A program made the translations under genes and the position numbers. Below, piece after piece: positions 43,354-51,777 of a stretch of 64,000 nucleotides of DNA; position 1 is the first letter of the stretch; each line of letters opens with the position of its first letter. Source of the stretch: Kitasatospora sp. NA04385 (GTDB taxonomy: Bacteria; Actinomycetota; Actinomycetes; Streptomycetales; Streptomycetaceae); assembly GCF_013364235.1 (NCBI RefSeq), contig NZ_CP054919.1, positions 1,089,489-1,153,488 on the forward strand, written 5' to 3'. The notes below the pieces were generated by a model. It made no database searches and had not been told where the DNA came from. It saw only the letters and a list, made by a program, of their open reading frames with translations.

Positions 43354-44574
43354 TCACTCCAGCGGGTCGCGGACCACCCCGGGCAGGTGCAGTACCGCCT
43401 GCAGGGCGATGTACAACTCGGCGGAGTCCAGGCGCCGTTCGAAGGAGCGGCCGGAGAGCTGCTCGATCCGGCGCAGCCGGTAGCGGATGGTGTTGGGGTG
43501 GCAGTACAGCAGTTTGGCGGCCTTGTCGGCGGAGCCGTCGACGGCGAACCAGGTGGACAGCGTGGTGAGCAGCTGTTCGCGCTGGCCGTCGGGGAGTTCC
43601 ATGACGGGGCCGAGCACCTGGTTGCCGATCCGGGAGGCGGTGGAGGGGGCGGAGGCCACCAGCATCGGTAGCGGGTTGGCGTCGAACAGGGTGACCGTCT
43701 CGTCGGGGCGGGCGGAGCTGGCCAGGGCGACCTGGGCGAGGTGCAGGGCCTGCGGGGTCTGGTCGAGGCGGGTGTAGCAGGGGCTGACGCCGGCCCGGCG
43801 GACGGTCTGGCTGCGCAGGGTGTCGACCAGCAGGTCGATCGCGGCGGCGGCCCGCATCGAGACGATGCCGATGTGGGCGTCGGGGGTGAGCCGCCAGGCG
43901 GAGCCCATGTCGTGCTCGCGCAGGGTGGGTTCGATGTCCGGCAGGGCCTGCCGGGCGAGGCCGGGGGCGTGCGCGACGACGACGGCGAAGGTGCCGTCGT
44001 ACGGGAGGGTGAGCATGTCGGCGGCCTCCAGGACGGAGCCGGGGTTGCCCATGCCGCCGCGCAGCACCACGTCGACCAGGGCGGAGCGCTCCTGGTCGCG
44101 GCGGACCATCAGCAGGGCGGCGGTCTCGCTGAAGGAGTTCATCATGGCGGTGGTCGACTCCTCGTTGAACCGCCAGACGTCGGTGGCCATCTGCACCAAC
44201 TCCGCCTCGGTGGCCAGGCCGTGGCGCAGGGACTCGGCGGCCATGGTCTCCCACAGGTGGGCGAAGCCGATCCGGAACGCGGACTGCACGGTGGCGAGCG
44301 GGACGCCCTGTTCGGCGCGCAGCCGTCCGGTGCGGCGGGGGGCCTCCAGGCAGAGGCCGTCCTCGTGGGCGAGCCGGCGCAGGGTGAACTCGATGTTGCT
44401 GCGGACGGATTCGGCGAGGTCCCCGGCGGGCAGCGGTCCGGCGCTGCGGTAGACGGCCATGGTGTCGCGGATCCGGCGGACCGTCTCCTCGGTGAGCCCG
44501 GCGAGCCGGTCCAGCAGGTGGCCGGCCAGGCGCGCGGCGGAGTCGACCGGCGCCGCGGGGAGTCGGGTGCCCAT
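43354..44574 (-). CDS. PucR/CdaR-type helix-turn-helix regulator
   Basis: A 406-residue regulator with an N-terminal sensory half (1-165, RsbT/CdaR-like helical region ending in FNEESTTAMMNSFSETAAL), a GGDEF-like CdaR middle domain (about 185-310) and a C-terminal PucR helix-turn-helix (345-400; KAAKLLYCHPNTIRYRLRRI). Such proteins control purine, sugar-acid or secondary pathways. The ATG at 44574 has TAGGCT seven bases upstream and no ribosome site, so a leaderless mRNA is likely. It is divergent from the SsgA-like gene with 318 bp between. Effector unknown. Confidence 0.87.
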   Translation of the reverse strand: MGTRLPAAPVDSAARLAGHLLDRLAGLTEETVRRIRDTMAVYRSAGPLPAGDLAESVRSNIEFTLRRLAHEDGLCLEAPRRTGRLRAEQGVPLATVQSAFRIGFAHLWETMAAESLRHGLATEAELVQMATDVWRFNEESTTAMMNSFSETAALLMVRRDQERSALVDVVLRGGMGNPGSVLEAADMLTLPYDGTFAVVVAHAPGLARQALPDIEPTLREHDMGSAWRLTPDAHIGIVSMRAAAAIDLLVDTLRSQTVRRAGVSPCYTRLDQTPQALHLAQVALASSARPDETVTLFDANPLPMLVASAPSTASRIGNQVLGPVMELPDGQREQLLTTLSTWFAVDGSADKAAKLLYCHPNTIRYRLRRIEQLSGRSFERRLDSAELYIALQAVLHLPGVVRDPLE

Positions 44575-44892
44575 GGGGGCGAGCCTAGTGCGGCCCGCGC
44601 GGCGCGTCCGGGCGGCTCGGGGGCGCGGGGCGGGACGGGCGCGCCGCGGGGTGCTCGGGACGGGCGGCGGCCGCACGGGCGTTCCACGGGTGAGGCCCGG
44701 CCCGGGTGTTGACGGTGCGTCGGGCCGTTGGAGGGATCGTTTTGTCGCGGCCCACAGCCGGGGGCGGGGCGGCGCTGTTCGTTCGGACAGCGTTGGTGTC
44801 CCGTGGGCCCGCGGGTGCGCCGGGCGGCCCTAGTCTCCTGCTCAGACCAGCCCGGACCCGCCGGGCCGGACCGAGTGGAGAAGACACCCGTG
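44575..44892. other. Intergenic region between PucR-type and SsgA-like genes
   Basis: 318 bp without a gene. It contains TAGGCT (44587-44582, minus) ahead of the regulator, TAGTCT (44831-44836, plus), a possible -10 of the SsgA-like gene, TTGACG at 44709-44714, and a small hairpin CGCTGT-N8-ACAGCG at 44773-44792. Open frames here lack protein character. Confidence 0.5.
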
Positions 44893-45381
44893 ATGGAGAG
44901 CCCCGCCGAGCTGCGCCTGGACCTGGTGATGGATCTGCTGCTGTCGCCGGAGGAGGCCTTCCCGGTCCCGGCGCGGCTGGCCTACTCCCCCGACGACCCG
45001 TACGCGGTGCACGTCGCCTTCCACGTCGACTCGACGCTGCCGATCGGCTGGTTCTTCGCCCGGGACCTGCTGGTGCAGGGGCTGCTGCGGCCGACCGGGC
45101 TGGGGGACGTGCGGGTCTGGCCGGCGGTGGTGGACGGGCGGCGGACGGTGACGCTGATGCTCTGCTCGCCGGAGGGCGACGCCTTCCTCCAGGCCCCGGC
45201 GGCCCGGGTGGCGGCCTGGGTGCGGCAGACCCTGCGGCTGGTGCCGCCCGGCGGGGAGGCCGAGCGGGCCCGGGTGGACCTGGCGCTGGAGGCGCTGTTC
45301 GCGGCGTCCGGAGCGGCCGGGGCCGCTGGAACGGCCGGGGCGGCCGATCCGGAGTTCCGCCCCACTCCGGGCGACCTGTGA
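44893..45381 (+). CDS. SsgA-like protein (SALP), sporulation/cell division regulator
   Basis: A 162-residue member of the SsgA family, found only in morphologically complex actinomycetes, where members steer septum placement and spore-wall events. The core (1-135) has FPVPARLAYSPDDPYAVHVA, WFFARDLLVQGLLRPTGLGD, VRVWPAVVDG and LMLCSPEGDAFLQAPA, all hallmarks. The tail after 135 is an extra Ala/Gly-rich stretch, longer than in SsgB. Start ATG 44893 (or GTG 44890) after GGAGAAG. Which SALP subtype it is cannot be told by eye. Its stop lies in a 22-bp tandem duplication. Confidence 0.92.
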   Translation: MESPAELRLDLVMDLLLSPEEAFPVPARLAYSPDDPYAVHVAFHVDSTLPIGWFFARDLLVQGLLRPTGLGDVRVWPAVVDGRRTVTLMLCSPEGDAFLQAPAARVAAWVRQTLRLVPPGGEAERARVDLALEALFAASGAAGAAGTAGAADPEFRPTPGDL

Positions 45382-45415
45382 TCCCGCACCGGACGACCTG
45401 TGATCCCGCACCGGA
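45372..45415. repeat. 22-bp tandem duplication at the SsgA-like stop codon
   Basis: The 22-bp unit beginning CGACCTGTGATCC is exactly repeated (45372-45393 and 45394-45415). The TGA stop lies inside the first copy; the second copy carries the same GACCTGTGA. Confidence 0.9.
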
Positions 45416-45480
45416 CGTCCGCGGGGACGCCCCGCCACCGACCCCGTCCCCGCCCCACCGCCGTCCCCGCCCCCGGCGGC

Positions 45481-46344
45481 TCAGCGGGCCAGCCGGCCCA
45501 GCAGGGCGGAGGCCGCGGTGATGCCGACGGCGGTGGACAGGGCGAGCACGCCGAAGTCCAGGGCCAGGTGGGACGGGGTGCCGATGAGCAGGCCGCGCAG
45601 CGCGTCGACCTGGTAGCTGAGCGGGTTGGCCCGGCTGACGGCCTGGAGCCAGCCCGGCATCAGGTCGACGGGGTAGAGCGCGTTGGAGCCGAAGAACAGC
45701 GGCATGGTGATGGCCTGCCCGATGCCCATCAGCCGGTCCCGGGTCAGCACGATGCCCGCGATGGTCATCGACAGGCAGGAGAAGAACGCCGAGCCGAGCA
45801 CCACCGCCGCCGCCACGCCCAGCAGCTTCAGCGGGTTGGCGGTCATCCCGACGCCCAGCACGGCGGCCAGCACCACCACCACGGCGGCCTGGATCACCGC
45901 CTTCACCCCCGCGGCGAACGCCTTCCCGGTGACCAGCGCGGCCCGCGGGGTCGGGGTGACCAGGAGCTTGGTGAGCACCCCGGAGTCCCGCTCCCAGATG
46001 ATCATGATGCCGTAGAAGATCGCGATGAACATCGCGGACTGCGCGATGATGCCGGGCGCCAGGTAGTCCAGGTACGGGGTGCCACCGGTCGGGATCGCCT
46101 TCAGCCGGGTGAAGGTCTCGCCGAAGATCAGCAGCCACAGCGCGGGCTGGACCGCCCGGGTGTACAGCTCGGTGCGGTCGTGGCGCAGCTTCTGCAGCTC
46201 GACGGCGCACATCGCGACCACCCGGGCCGGGACCACCCGCCAGCCCGTGCGGGCCTTCGGCGGGATCAGCAGCAGCCCCAACTCGGGCCCGGGGCCCGGG
46301 CGTTCAGCCGACTCGGCTGGCAGTGCGGCGGGTGCGGCGGACAT
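45481..46344 (-). CDS. ABC-2 type transporter permease (DrrB-like)
   Basis: A 287-residue permease with six membrane segments, of the ABC-2/DrrB daunorubicin-exporter type. The N-terminal 45 residues are cytoplasmic and Pro-rich. RAVQPALWLLIFGETF, the line MIIWERDSGVLTKLLVTPTP and NALYPVDLMPGWLQAVSRAN PLSY region are typical. The start at 46344 overlaps the ATPase gene by 41 bp, so it is tightly coupled to it. Operon order is marR-ATPase-permease, an exporter for a hydrophobic compound, presumably induced when the MarR protein binds its ligand. Confidence 0.9.
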   Translation of the reverse strand: MSAAPAALPAESAERPGPGPELGLLLIPPKARTGWRVVPARVVAMCAVELQKLRHDRTELYTRAVQPALWLLIFGETFTRLKAIPTGGTPYLDYLAPGIIAQSAMFIAIFYGIMIIWERDSGVLTKLLVTPTPRAALVTGKAFAAGVKAVIQAAVVVVLAAVLGVGMTANPLKLLGVAAAVVLGSAFFSCLSMTIAGIVLTRDRLMGIGQAITMPLFFGSNALYPVDLMPGWLQAVSRANPLSYQVDALRGLLIGTPSHLALDFGVLALSTAVGITAASALLGRLAR

Positions 46345-47161
46345 CCGAGAACTCCCCTTCCTTGGCGTCGTCGGCCAGTGCGCGGCCGGAGAAGTGCCGG
46401 AACACGTCGTCCAGGGTGGGCGCGTCCCGGCCCGGGGCCTCGGCGCGGACCCGGTCCTTGAGCTCCTCGGGGGTGCCGAGCGCCCTGATCCGGCCGCGGT
46501 CCATCAGGGCGATCCGGTCGCAGTGCCGGTCCGCCTCGTCCATGTAGTGGGTGGTGACCAGCACCGTCATGCCGGTGGCCCGGCGCACCGCGTCCACCCG
46601 TTCCCACACGCCCGCCCGGGCGATCGGGTCCAGGCCGATGGTGGGCTCGTCCAGCACCAGCAGCCGGGGCGCGCTGACCAGTGCCTGGGCCAGTTCCAGT
46701 CGGCGCACCATGCCGCCCGAGAAGGTGCCGGCCATCCGGTCGGCGGCCTCGGTCAGGTCGACGGCGGCCAGGGCCTGGGCGACCCGTTCGGCGCGCTCGG
46801 CGCGGGACACGTCGAAGACCCGCGCGAACAGCGCGACGTTCTCCCGCCCGGTCAGCCCGGCGTCCGCGGACAGCGCCTGCGGGACGTAGCCGAGCAGCCG
46901 CCGCACCCCGGTGCGCTCGGTGGCGCAGTCGTGGCCGAACACCTCGACCATGCCGCGCGCCGTCGGCAGCAGGGTGGTGATCGCCCGGATGGTGGTGGTC
47001 TTGCCCGCGCCGTTCGGCCCCAGCAGCCCGAACACCTCGCCGGGGCGCACCTCCAGGTCGACCCCGTCCACCGCCCGGACCACCGGGCCCTTGCCCCGGC
47101 CGCGGTGGAAGCTGTATGCCAGCTCCCGACAGCGGACGGCCGGTCGTTCCTGCTCGCTCAC
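46304..47161 (-). CDS. ABC transporter ATPase (DrrA-like)
   Basis: A 285-residue ATPase with Walker A GLLGPNGAGKTTT, Q-loop LGYVPQALS, signature TFSGGMVRRLELAQAL, Walker B LLVLDEPTIGLDP and switch region VTTHYMDEAD. The C-terminal tail with DDVFRHFSGRAL is characteristic of DrrA-type drug exporters. The ATG at 47161 overlaps the stop of the marR gene by four bases (ATGA). Confidence 0.93.
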   Translation of the reverse strand: MSEQERPAVRCRELAYSFHRGRGKGPVVRAVDGVDLEVRPGEVFGLLGPNGAGKTTTIRAITTLLPTARGMVEVFGHDCATERTGVRRLLGYVPQALSADAGLTGRENVALFARVFDVSRAERAERVAQALAAVDLTEAADRMAGTFSGGMVRRLELAQALVSAPRLLVLDEPTIGLDPIARAGVWERVDAVRRATGMTVLVTTHYMDEADRHCDRIALMDRGRIRALGTPEELKDRVRAEAPGRDAPTLDDVFRHFSGRALADDAKEGEFSDVRRTRRTASRVG

Positions 47162-47652
47162 GCCTGCTCCTTCCCCTCGCCGCTCCCCCGGGCCCGCAGC
47201 CCGGCCGCGACCGCCCGCAGTGCGGGCACCGCCGCCGCCAGCGCCGCCCGGTCCGGCCCGTCCAGCTCCGCCAGCACCTCGCCGAGCAGTTCGGTGCGCC
47301 GCTGCCGCCAGGCGGCCATCCGCTCGACGGCCTCCTCGGTGGCGTACAGCAGCGCCGCCCGCCGGTCCGCGGGATCGCGCTCGCGGCGCAGCAGCCCCTG
47401 CCCGACCAGCTGGTTGACCAGGGTGGAGACCGAGTTCCCGGCCAGCGACAGCCCTTCGGCCGCCTCCGAGACCCGCATCCCCGGCGCGTCCGCGACCAGG
47501 CGCAGCAGTTCGGCCTGGGCCCCGCGCAGCCGCGGCCGGTCCAGCCCGGCGCGCAGGTGGCGGCGGGTCAGCCGTTGGACGCCGACCAGCAGGGCGGCGA
47601 ACTCCTCCACGTCCGGCCCCTGGTGCCGGTCCTGTTCCGTCTGCCTGTCCAC
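47158..47652 (-). CDS. MarR family regulator of the DrrAB-like exporter
   Basis: A 164-residue MarR-type regulator. The winged helix-turn-helix (about 45-105) contains VADAPGMRVSEAAEGLSLAG, NSVSTLVNQLVGQGLL and the wing RERDPADRRAALL with the conserved Asp-Arg-Arg. First gene of a coupled three-gene operon. The GTG at 47652 has TAAAAT seven bases upstream and a GGAGGT that directly abuts it, too close to serve as a ribosome site, so a leaderless start is likely. A 19-bp palindrome in the promoter is its probable operator, giving autoregulation. Confidence 0.9.
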   Translation of the reverse strand: MDRQTEQDRHQGPDVEEFAALLVGVQRLTRRHLRAGLDRPRLRGAQAELLRLVADAPGMRVSEAAEGLSLAGNSVSTLVNQLVGQGLLRRERDPADRRAALLYATEEAVERMAAWRQRRTELLGEVLAELDGPDRAALAAAVPALRAVAAGLRARGSGEGKEQA

Positions 47653-47659
47653 ACCTCCG

Positions 47660-47690
47660 ATTTTAGCTCTGAGTGAGAGCTACCTGTCGA
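47660..47690 (-). promoter_or_regulatory. Promoter of the marR-ABC operon
   Basis: On the minus strand TCGACA (47690-47685) and TAAAAT (47665-47660) with 19 nt between; the operator palindrome fills the spacer. Confidence 0.5.
47664..47682. promoter_or_regulatory. MarR operator palindrome
   Basis: TAGCTCT-GAGTG-AGAGCTA, perfect 7-bp arms and a 5-bp centre, located between the -35 and -10 of the operon's promoter. Size and position fit a MarR site. Confidence 0.75.
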
Positions 47691-47746
47691 GAGTCCGCGG
47701 GTCAAGAACTCCCCAACTCCGGCCCGGCGGACGGGGAACGCGCCCG

Positions 47747-47774
47747 GGAACGGCCGCGGGGGAACGGCCGCGGG
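47747..47774. repeat. 14-bp tandem duplication
   Basis: GGAACGGCCGCGGG occurs twice head to tail in non-coding DNA between the marR operon promoter and the hairpin after the lipoprotein gene. Confidence 0.8.
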
Positions 47775-47802
47775 CCGGTCCGCGGGTGCGCGGACCGGCC
47801 CG
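47771..47802 (-). terminator. Hairpin terminator after lipoprotein gene
   Basis: A perfect 14-bp stem CGGGCCGGTCCGCG with its complement and the 4-nt loop GGTG, 44 nt beyond the lipoprotein stop at 47847. Confidence 0.7.
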
Positions 47803-47846
47803 GTGCAGCAGGAGGTGGGGAGCGGGGTGGAACGGGACGGATCGGG

Positions 47847-48665
47847 TCAGCAGTCGCCGAGGGCGGTGCAGACCGTCTTGCCCAGGGCGTCCAGCACCCC
47901 GGCGTCGGCGGACCCGGCCCAGGCGGTCTTCGGGTGGCCGCCCTTGGGGAGCTCGGCGTGCAGGGTGAGTTCGGCGACCGAGCCGCCCTGCACGGACAGG
48001 TACTCGCGCACCTCGACGGTGCCGCCGCCCGCCTGCGGGACGGTGAGGGTGGCCGCGACGAACGTGCTGTCCTCGGCGGTGACCTTCACGCTCGCGCCCG
48101 GCACGGTGCCACCGCACCCCTTCAGCCCCTCGGTGACGCTGCCCAGCAGGGCGAACGCGCTCTGCGCCCGGCCGCTGCTGTCCTTGGCCGAGCCGAAGCT
48201 CGCGATGGTCTCGTCCGCCGCCCAGTCGCCGGCCGAGCCGCCCAGCGAGGCGGTCTCCACCATCGGCACGGTGGCGAAGGAGTCGTCGCGCGGGATGCGG
48301 CACAGCTCCTCGATCCGGAGCTTGCCGCTCTCGCCGAGCGCCTTGGCGGCGGAGCCGGGCGCCTTCCAGTGCAGCGCGGAGTTCAGCGGCACCGCCTTGG
48401 GGTCGATCCACACCCCGGCGGGCAGCCGCCCGGCCTTCCCGGCCGCGGCCCCGCCGGTGGCGGCGGCCGAGGTCTTGGCGGCCGAGGTCTTGGCGGCGGC
48501 GGGTGACTCCGCTCCGGCGGCGGGCGCGGAGGCGGTGGCGGAAGCGGCCGCGGAAGTGGCCGCGGCGGAGTCGCCGGAGCCGGTGTCCTCCGGGTCGCAC
48601 GCCGACAGGAGGGCGACGGCGGAGAGGCAGACCACCGTGGCGGCGGCAAGACGAAGCGAACGCAC
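47847..48665 (-). CDS. Putative lipoprotein with Ala/Ser/Pro linker
   Basis: A 272-residue secreted lipoprotein. Signal peptide with lipobox LLSAC (Cys about 23), then CDPEDTGSGDS, a long Ala/Ser/Lys linker (30-78) and a globular domain (80-272) with three later Cys (ELCRIP, LKGCGG, TVCTALGDC). The linker suits spanning the cell wall. The head closely resembles that of the lipoprotein at 52109-52798 (CDPEGTEDGD), so they are likely paralogues. The ATG at 48665 follows AAGGGAAA. It lies downstream of the lysozyme-like gene on the same strand. Function unknown. Confidence 0.8.
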   Translation of the reverse strand: MRSLRLAAATVVCLSAVALLSACDPEDTGSGDSAAATSAAASATASAPAAGAESPAAAKTSAAKTSAAATGGAAAGKAGRLPAGVWIDPKAVPLNSALHWKAPGSAAKALGESGKLRIEELCRIPRDDSFATVPMVETASLGGSAGDWAADETIASFGSAKDSSGRAQSAFALLGSVTEGLKGCGGTVPGASVKVTAEDSTFVAATLTVPQAGGGTVEVREYLSVQGGSVAELTLHAELPKGGHPKTAWAGSADAGVLDALGKTVCTALGDC

Positions 48666-48789
48666 GTGTTTCCCTTGGTAGTTCCGAGACGTGGACAGCG
48701 GACGGCGCCGCTCGGGCGCCGTCCTCGGCCGGGCCCTCGGCCGGGCCTGGGCACCCTCGGCCGGGCCGGGATGCCGGAGCGGTGGCGGA

Positions 48790-49812
48790 TCAGTACCAGT
48801 GCCGGGGGCGGCTCGGGTCCGCCTGCTGCACCTTGGCCGCCAGGTCGTGCCCGTCCGCCGAGACGCCGTACCTCGCCATGACGTACTGCATGGACGCGGC
48901 GCAGTTGGCCACCGGGTCGTAGATGTCGGTCGAGGTGCCCTTGACGTGGTACTTCGCGAACGTCCCCGGGATGGTCTGCCAACCGCCGCGCGAGCAGTCC
49001 CGTTCGGCGCCGTCCGACTGGATCGGCCCCTTGACGTTGACGTCGTGGGCCTGGTCCCGGTTGACCTGCCAGTCGGGCGAGTTGTACGAGGACTCGCGGT
49101 CGACGATGGTCAGCATGCCCTTCGTCCAGGCCGCGCGGGCCGCGGGGTCGGTGACGCCCATCGCGTCCAGGGCCTGGGCGATGTACTCCCGGCAGGCGGC
49201 CTCGCCGCTCTTGTACTTGCCCTTGCCGTCGAAGGTGACCTCGGCGACCTTGATCGCGCCCTCGTGCGACACGGCCGGGTTCGGGTCGCCGCCGGTACCG
49301 CCGTGACCGCCGTGGCCGCCGTGGCCGCCGCCGGTGGGCTGCTTCGGGCCGGACGGCATCGGGGCGTGCTTCCCCGGGCCGGTGGGCGCCGGGGCGGGCT
49401 TGCCGCCGCCGGGCTTCTTCGGGTCGGCCGGCTGCCCGGGGTGGGCGCCCCGGCCGGGCTTGCCGACGCCCTCGCGGGCGCGCCGCTCGGCCTCCGCGTA
49501 CTGCCGGGCGACGGTGCCGAGCCGGTCGACGTCGGTGGCGAGGTCCTTGGCGAGCTGGTTCCTGGTGCGCTCCAGGGCCGCCATCTGCTGCTGGATCGCG
49601 TCGACCCGCTCGCGCACCTGGGCGACCACCACGCCGAAGCCGATGACGTTGCCGAGGGCGCCCGCCGCGAGGTCGGTGGCGACGGCCTTGGTCATCACCG
49701 CCTTGATCCGGCCGGTCTGCTCGGACATTTCCCCCATGCGCTGCTGGATCGACCGGAATTCCCGCTGGATCTTCGCCAGCTCGTCCGGTTCGTAGCCGAA
49801 GCCCGCTGCCAT
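48790..49812 (-). CDS. WXG100-like head fused to lysozyme-like (transglycosylase) domain
   Basis: A 340-residue protein. The first 120 residues are helical with coiled-coil character (YEPDELAKIQREFRSIQQRM to AEAERRAREG) and resemble WXG100/ESX-type secretion targets; there is no Sec signal peptide. A Pro/Gly/Lys linker follows (122-185, including the HGGHGGHGG run). The C-terminal domain (190-340) looks like a lysozyme/SLT fold: IVDRESSYNSPDWQVNRDQA has the catalytic-type Glu, then SRGGWQTIPGTFAKYHVKG and DPVANCAASMQYVMARYG. ATG at 49812, no strong ribosome site. It may be a cell-wall hydrolase exported without Sec; no type VII core genes are adjacent. Confidence 0.75.
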   Translation of the reverse strand: MAAGFGYEPDELAKIQREFRSIQQRMGEMSEQTGRIKAVMTKAVATDLAAGALGNVIGFGVVVAQVRERVDAIQQQMAALERTRNQLAKDLATDVDRLGTVARQYAEAERRAREGVGKPGRGAHPGQPADPKKPGGGKPAPAPTGPGKHAPMPSGPKQPTGGGHGGHGGHGGTGGDPNPAVSHEGAIKVAEVTFDGKGKYKSGEAACREYIAQALDAMGVTDPAARAAWTKGMLTIVDRESSYNSPDWQVNRDQAHDVNVKGPIQSDGAERDCSRGGWQTIPGTFAKYHVKGTSTDIYDPVANCAASMQYVMARYGVSADGHDLAAKVQQADPSRPRHWY

Positions 49813-50075
49813 CCCGTGTCCCCCCGTAGGACTTGATGCTCGCTCAGGTCGTTTATCCCACCACACCGCATTGCGGCGCAATCGCCGGGGGTCCCGGTTC
49901 GGGGCGGCTGCCTACCCTTTGCCGAGACTTTGCAAACCTGCTGGTCGGCGGATCGCCGAGATGCCCGGAGCCCCGAAGCGAGCGATCATGGCTGGTACGG
50001 ACCGCCGTCTCGGCCGGTCCGCGGACGATGCACCGCCGTCGACCGGTCGGAGCCGACCGGAAAGGCTGGGTTTCG

Positions 50076-50345
50076 ATGTTCCAAATCATCTGGATTCTGC
50101 TGATCGGCTTCGTGCTGGGCCTACTCGCCAAGCTGATCCTGCGCGGACCACAGTCCATCCCGTGGTGGCTGACCATGCTGCTCGGCGCGGCCGGCGCCCT
50201 GCTGGGGAACCTGGTCTCCGGCTGGATCGGCGTCCGGCACACCGGAGGCATCGACTGGATCAGGCACATCCTCCAGTTGGCCTTCGCCATCGCGCTGATC
50301 GGCATCGTCGCCCCGGCCTGGGGCAGGTCCCGCACCACCAGGTAG
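50076..50345 (+). CDS. GlsB/YeaQ/YmgE family stress membrane protein
   Basis: An 89-residue membrane protein with three segments. The pattern is that of the GlsB/YeaQ/YmgE (transglycosylase-associated) family: IIWILLIGFVLGLLAKLILR, then MLLGAAGALLGNLVSGWIGV and a third C-terminal segment. Members are induced by envelope or general stress; the mechanism is unknown. ATG at 50076 with AAAGG upstream. A strong hairpin ends the unit. Confidence 0.87.
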   Translation: MFQIIWILLIGFVLGLLAKLILRGPQSIPWWLTMLLGAAGALLGNLVSGWIGVRHTGGIDWIRHILQLAFAIALIGIVAPAWGRSRTTR

Positions 50346-50362
50346 TCCGTACCGCGCACCGC

Positions 50363-50396
50363 CCGCCCGCCCGGCCCCTTCCGGCCGGGCGGGCGG
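50363..50396. terminator. Hairpin after GlsB-family gene
   Basis: A perfect 14-bp stem CCGCCCGCCCGGCC with its complement and loop CCTTCC, between the convergent GlsB and repeat-protein genes. Confidence 0.7.
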
Positions 50397-50443
50397 CGGC
50401 GTGCCCGGCCCCGGGCGGGGATCGGGATCAGCGGGGATCGGGA

Positions 50444-51777
50444 TCAGGCGAAGCGCGAGCTGCGGACCGGCCCGGACGAGCGGATCCGGTCCCGGGTGCC
50501 GGTCGCCCAGGTGGCGGCGGCCCGGGCCGCGAACCGGGCCAGCTCCTCCTCGGAGTCGGGCGGCGTCGCCCCGTCACCGTCGTCCGGCTCGGCGGAGGCG
50601 GCGAGGATCTCCCGAGCCAGCTCCTCGGCCGGGCGCCCGTCCGCGGGGGCGTGGGTGACCTCGCCGTCCTCGTCCACGGCCATCCGGGGCTCCCAGGGCG
50701 CGACGATCCGCTGCACCAGCAGGCCGCAGACGTCCGCCGACACCCCGGGGGTGTCCGTCCAGCAGGTGGCGTGCTCGTACAGCACCTCGCCCGGGGCCCG
50801 CTCGTGCAGCGCGGAGAGCAGCTCCCCGTCCACCTCGTTCAGGTCGTACGCGACCACCAGCGCGTCGGGCGTGCCGGGCCGGTACGGGGCCGCGGGCAGG
50901 CCGAGCAGTTCGGCGGCGGCCAGGCCGAGCGCCCGGCTGCCCCGGTCGGGCAGCAGCGCGACGGCGGCGGGCGGCGGCCGGTGGCCGCCAGGACGGCGCG
51001 CAGCCGCTCCAGGCCGAGCCGGCAGTCGCCCCAGCCGCCCTGGAGGTACGCCCAGCGGCCGGTCATCCCGGCGTCGTAGCCGAACGGCGAGAGGGTGGCC
51101 AGCAGGCCGCCGGTGAGCACGTGGTGCCAGCCGCGCAGGTCGGCCGGACCGGCGGGCGGGACGGCGTCGGCCCGGGCCAGGGTGCGGCGGATCCGGTCGG
51201 CGGCGGGCCGCCAGGTGTCGTCGGGCGCGGAGAGCCGCGCGAAGACCTCCCGGGCGAGGTCGAGGCGCCCGGCCATCAGCGCGTTGTGCACCAGCAGGTA
51301 GCGGTCGGGCCAGTCGCCGGTGACGTCCTCGTGCTCCCGGAGCAGCTCGACCGCCTCGTCGTGCCGCTCGCCGTCCTCCAGCGCGACGGCCAGCTCCAGC
51401 AGCACCTGCCGGGGGTCGACGGCCGCCGCGGCCGGGCGGGCCCGGCCGAACAGCCGCCGCTTGGCCTCCGGCACCCCGTCGCCGCGCAGCGCCCCGGCCA
51501 GCGCCTGGCGCAGCGCGGGGACGGCGAGCCCGGACAGGCCGTGCTCGATGCAGGCGTACCCGTACGCGTACAGCGCGCCGGGGGCGGACGGGTCGGCGGC
51601 CAGTGCGGCGGCCGCGCCGGCCAGCTCGTCGATCCCCACCAGCTCGGCCAGCCGCCCGACCGCCGGGGCGAGGTCGCCGGCCGTCAGGTCGTCGGCGCGG
51701 GCCCGCAGCTCCCGGGCGGCGCCCTGCGGGTCGCCGGCGTCGATCAGTTCACCGGCCTTGACGAGGTCGGGGTGCAC
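50444..51777 (-). pseudogene. Tetratricopeptide-like hypothetical protein, interrupted by a frameshift
   Basis: Two frames must be joined to give one protein. The upstream frame starts at GTG 51777 (after AGGAGGA) and reads VHPDLVKAGELIDAGDPQGA through helical repeats. After the line AVLAATGRRPP it turns to non-sense near 50970. The other frame reads on perfectly from there: AVALLPDRGSRALGLAAAEL, then LVVAYDLNEVDGELLSALHE to the stop at 50444. The shift equals loss of one base, or gain of two, within a CCGCCGCC run. The joined protein would be about 444 residues, mostly helical and of unknown function. It may be a true pseudogene or a sequencing error in a GC-rich run; no slippery heptamer supports programmed shifting. 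Confidence 0.75.

Noticed and set aside
44728..44892. Longer N-terminus for the SsgA-like protein
   Set aside because: The extra 55 residues are unlike any SALP, and the GGAGAAG site supports the start at 44893.
50950..50990. Programmed ribosomal frameshift in the repeat-protein gene
   Set aside because: No X-XXY-YYZ slippery heptamer or downstream pseudoknot is visible; a one-base deletion in a CCG run explains it more simply.
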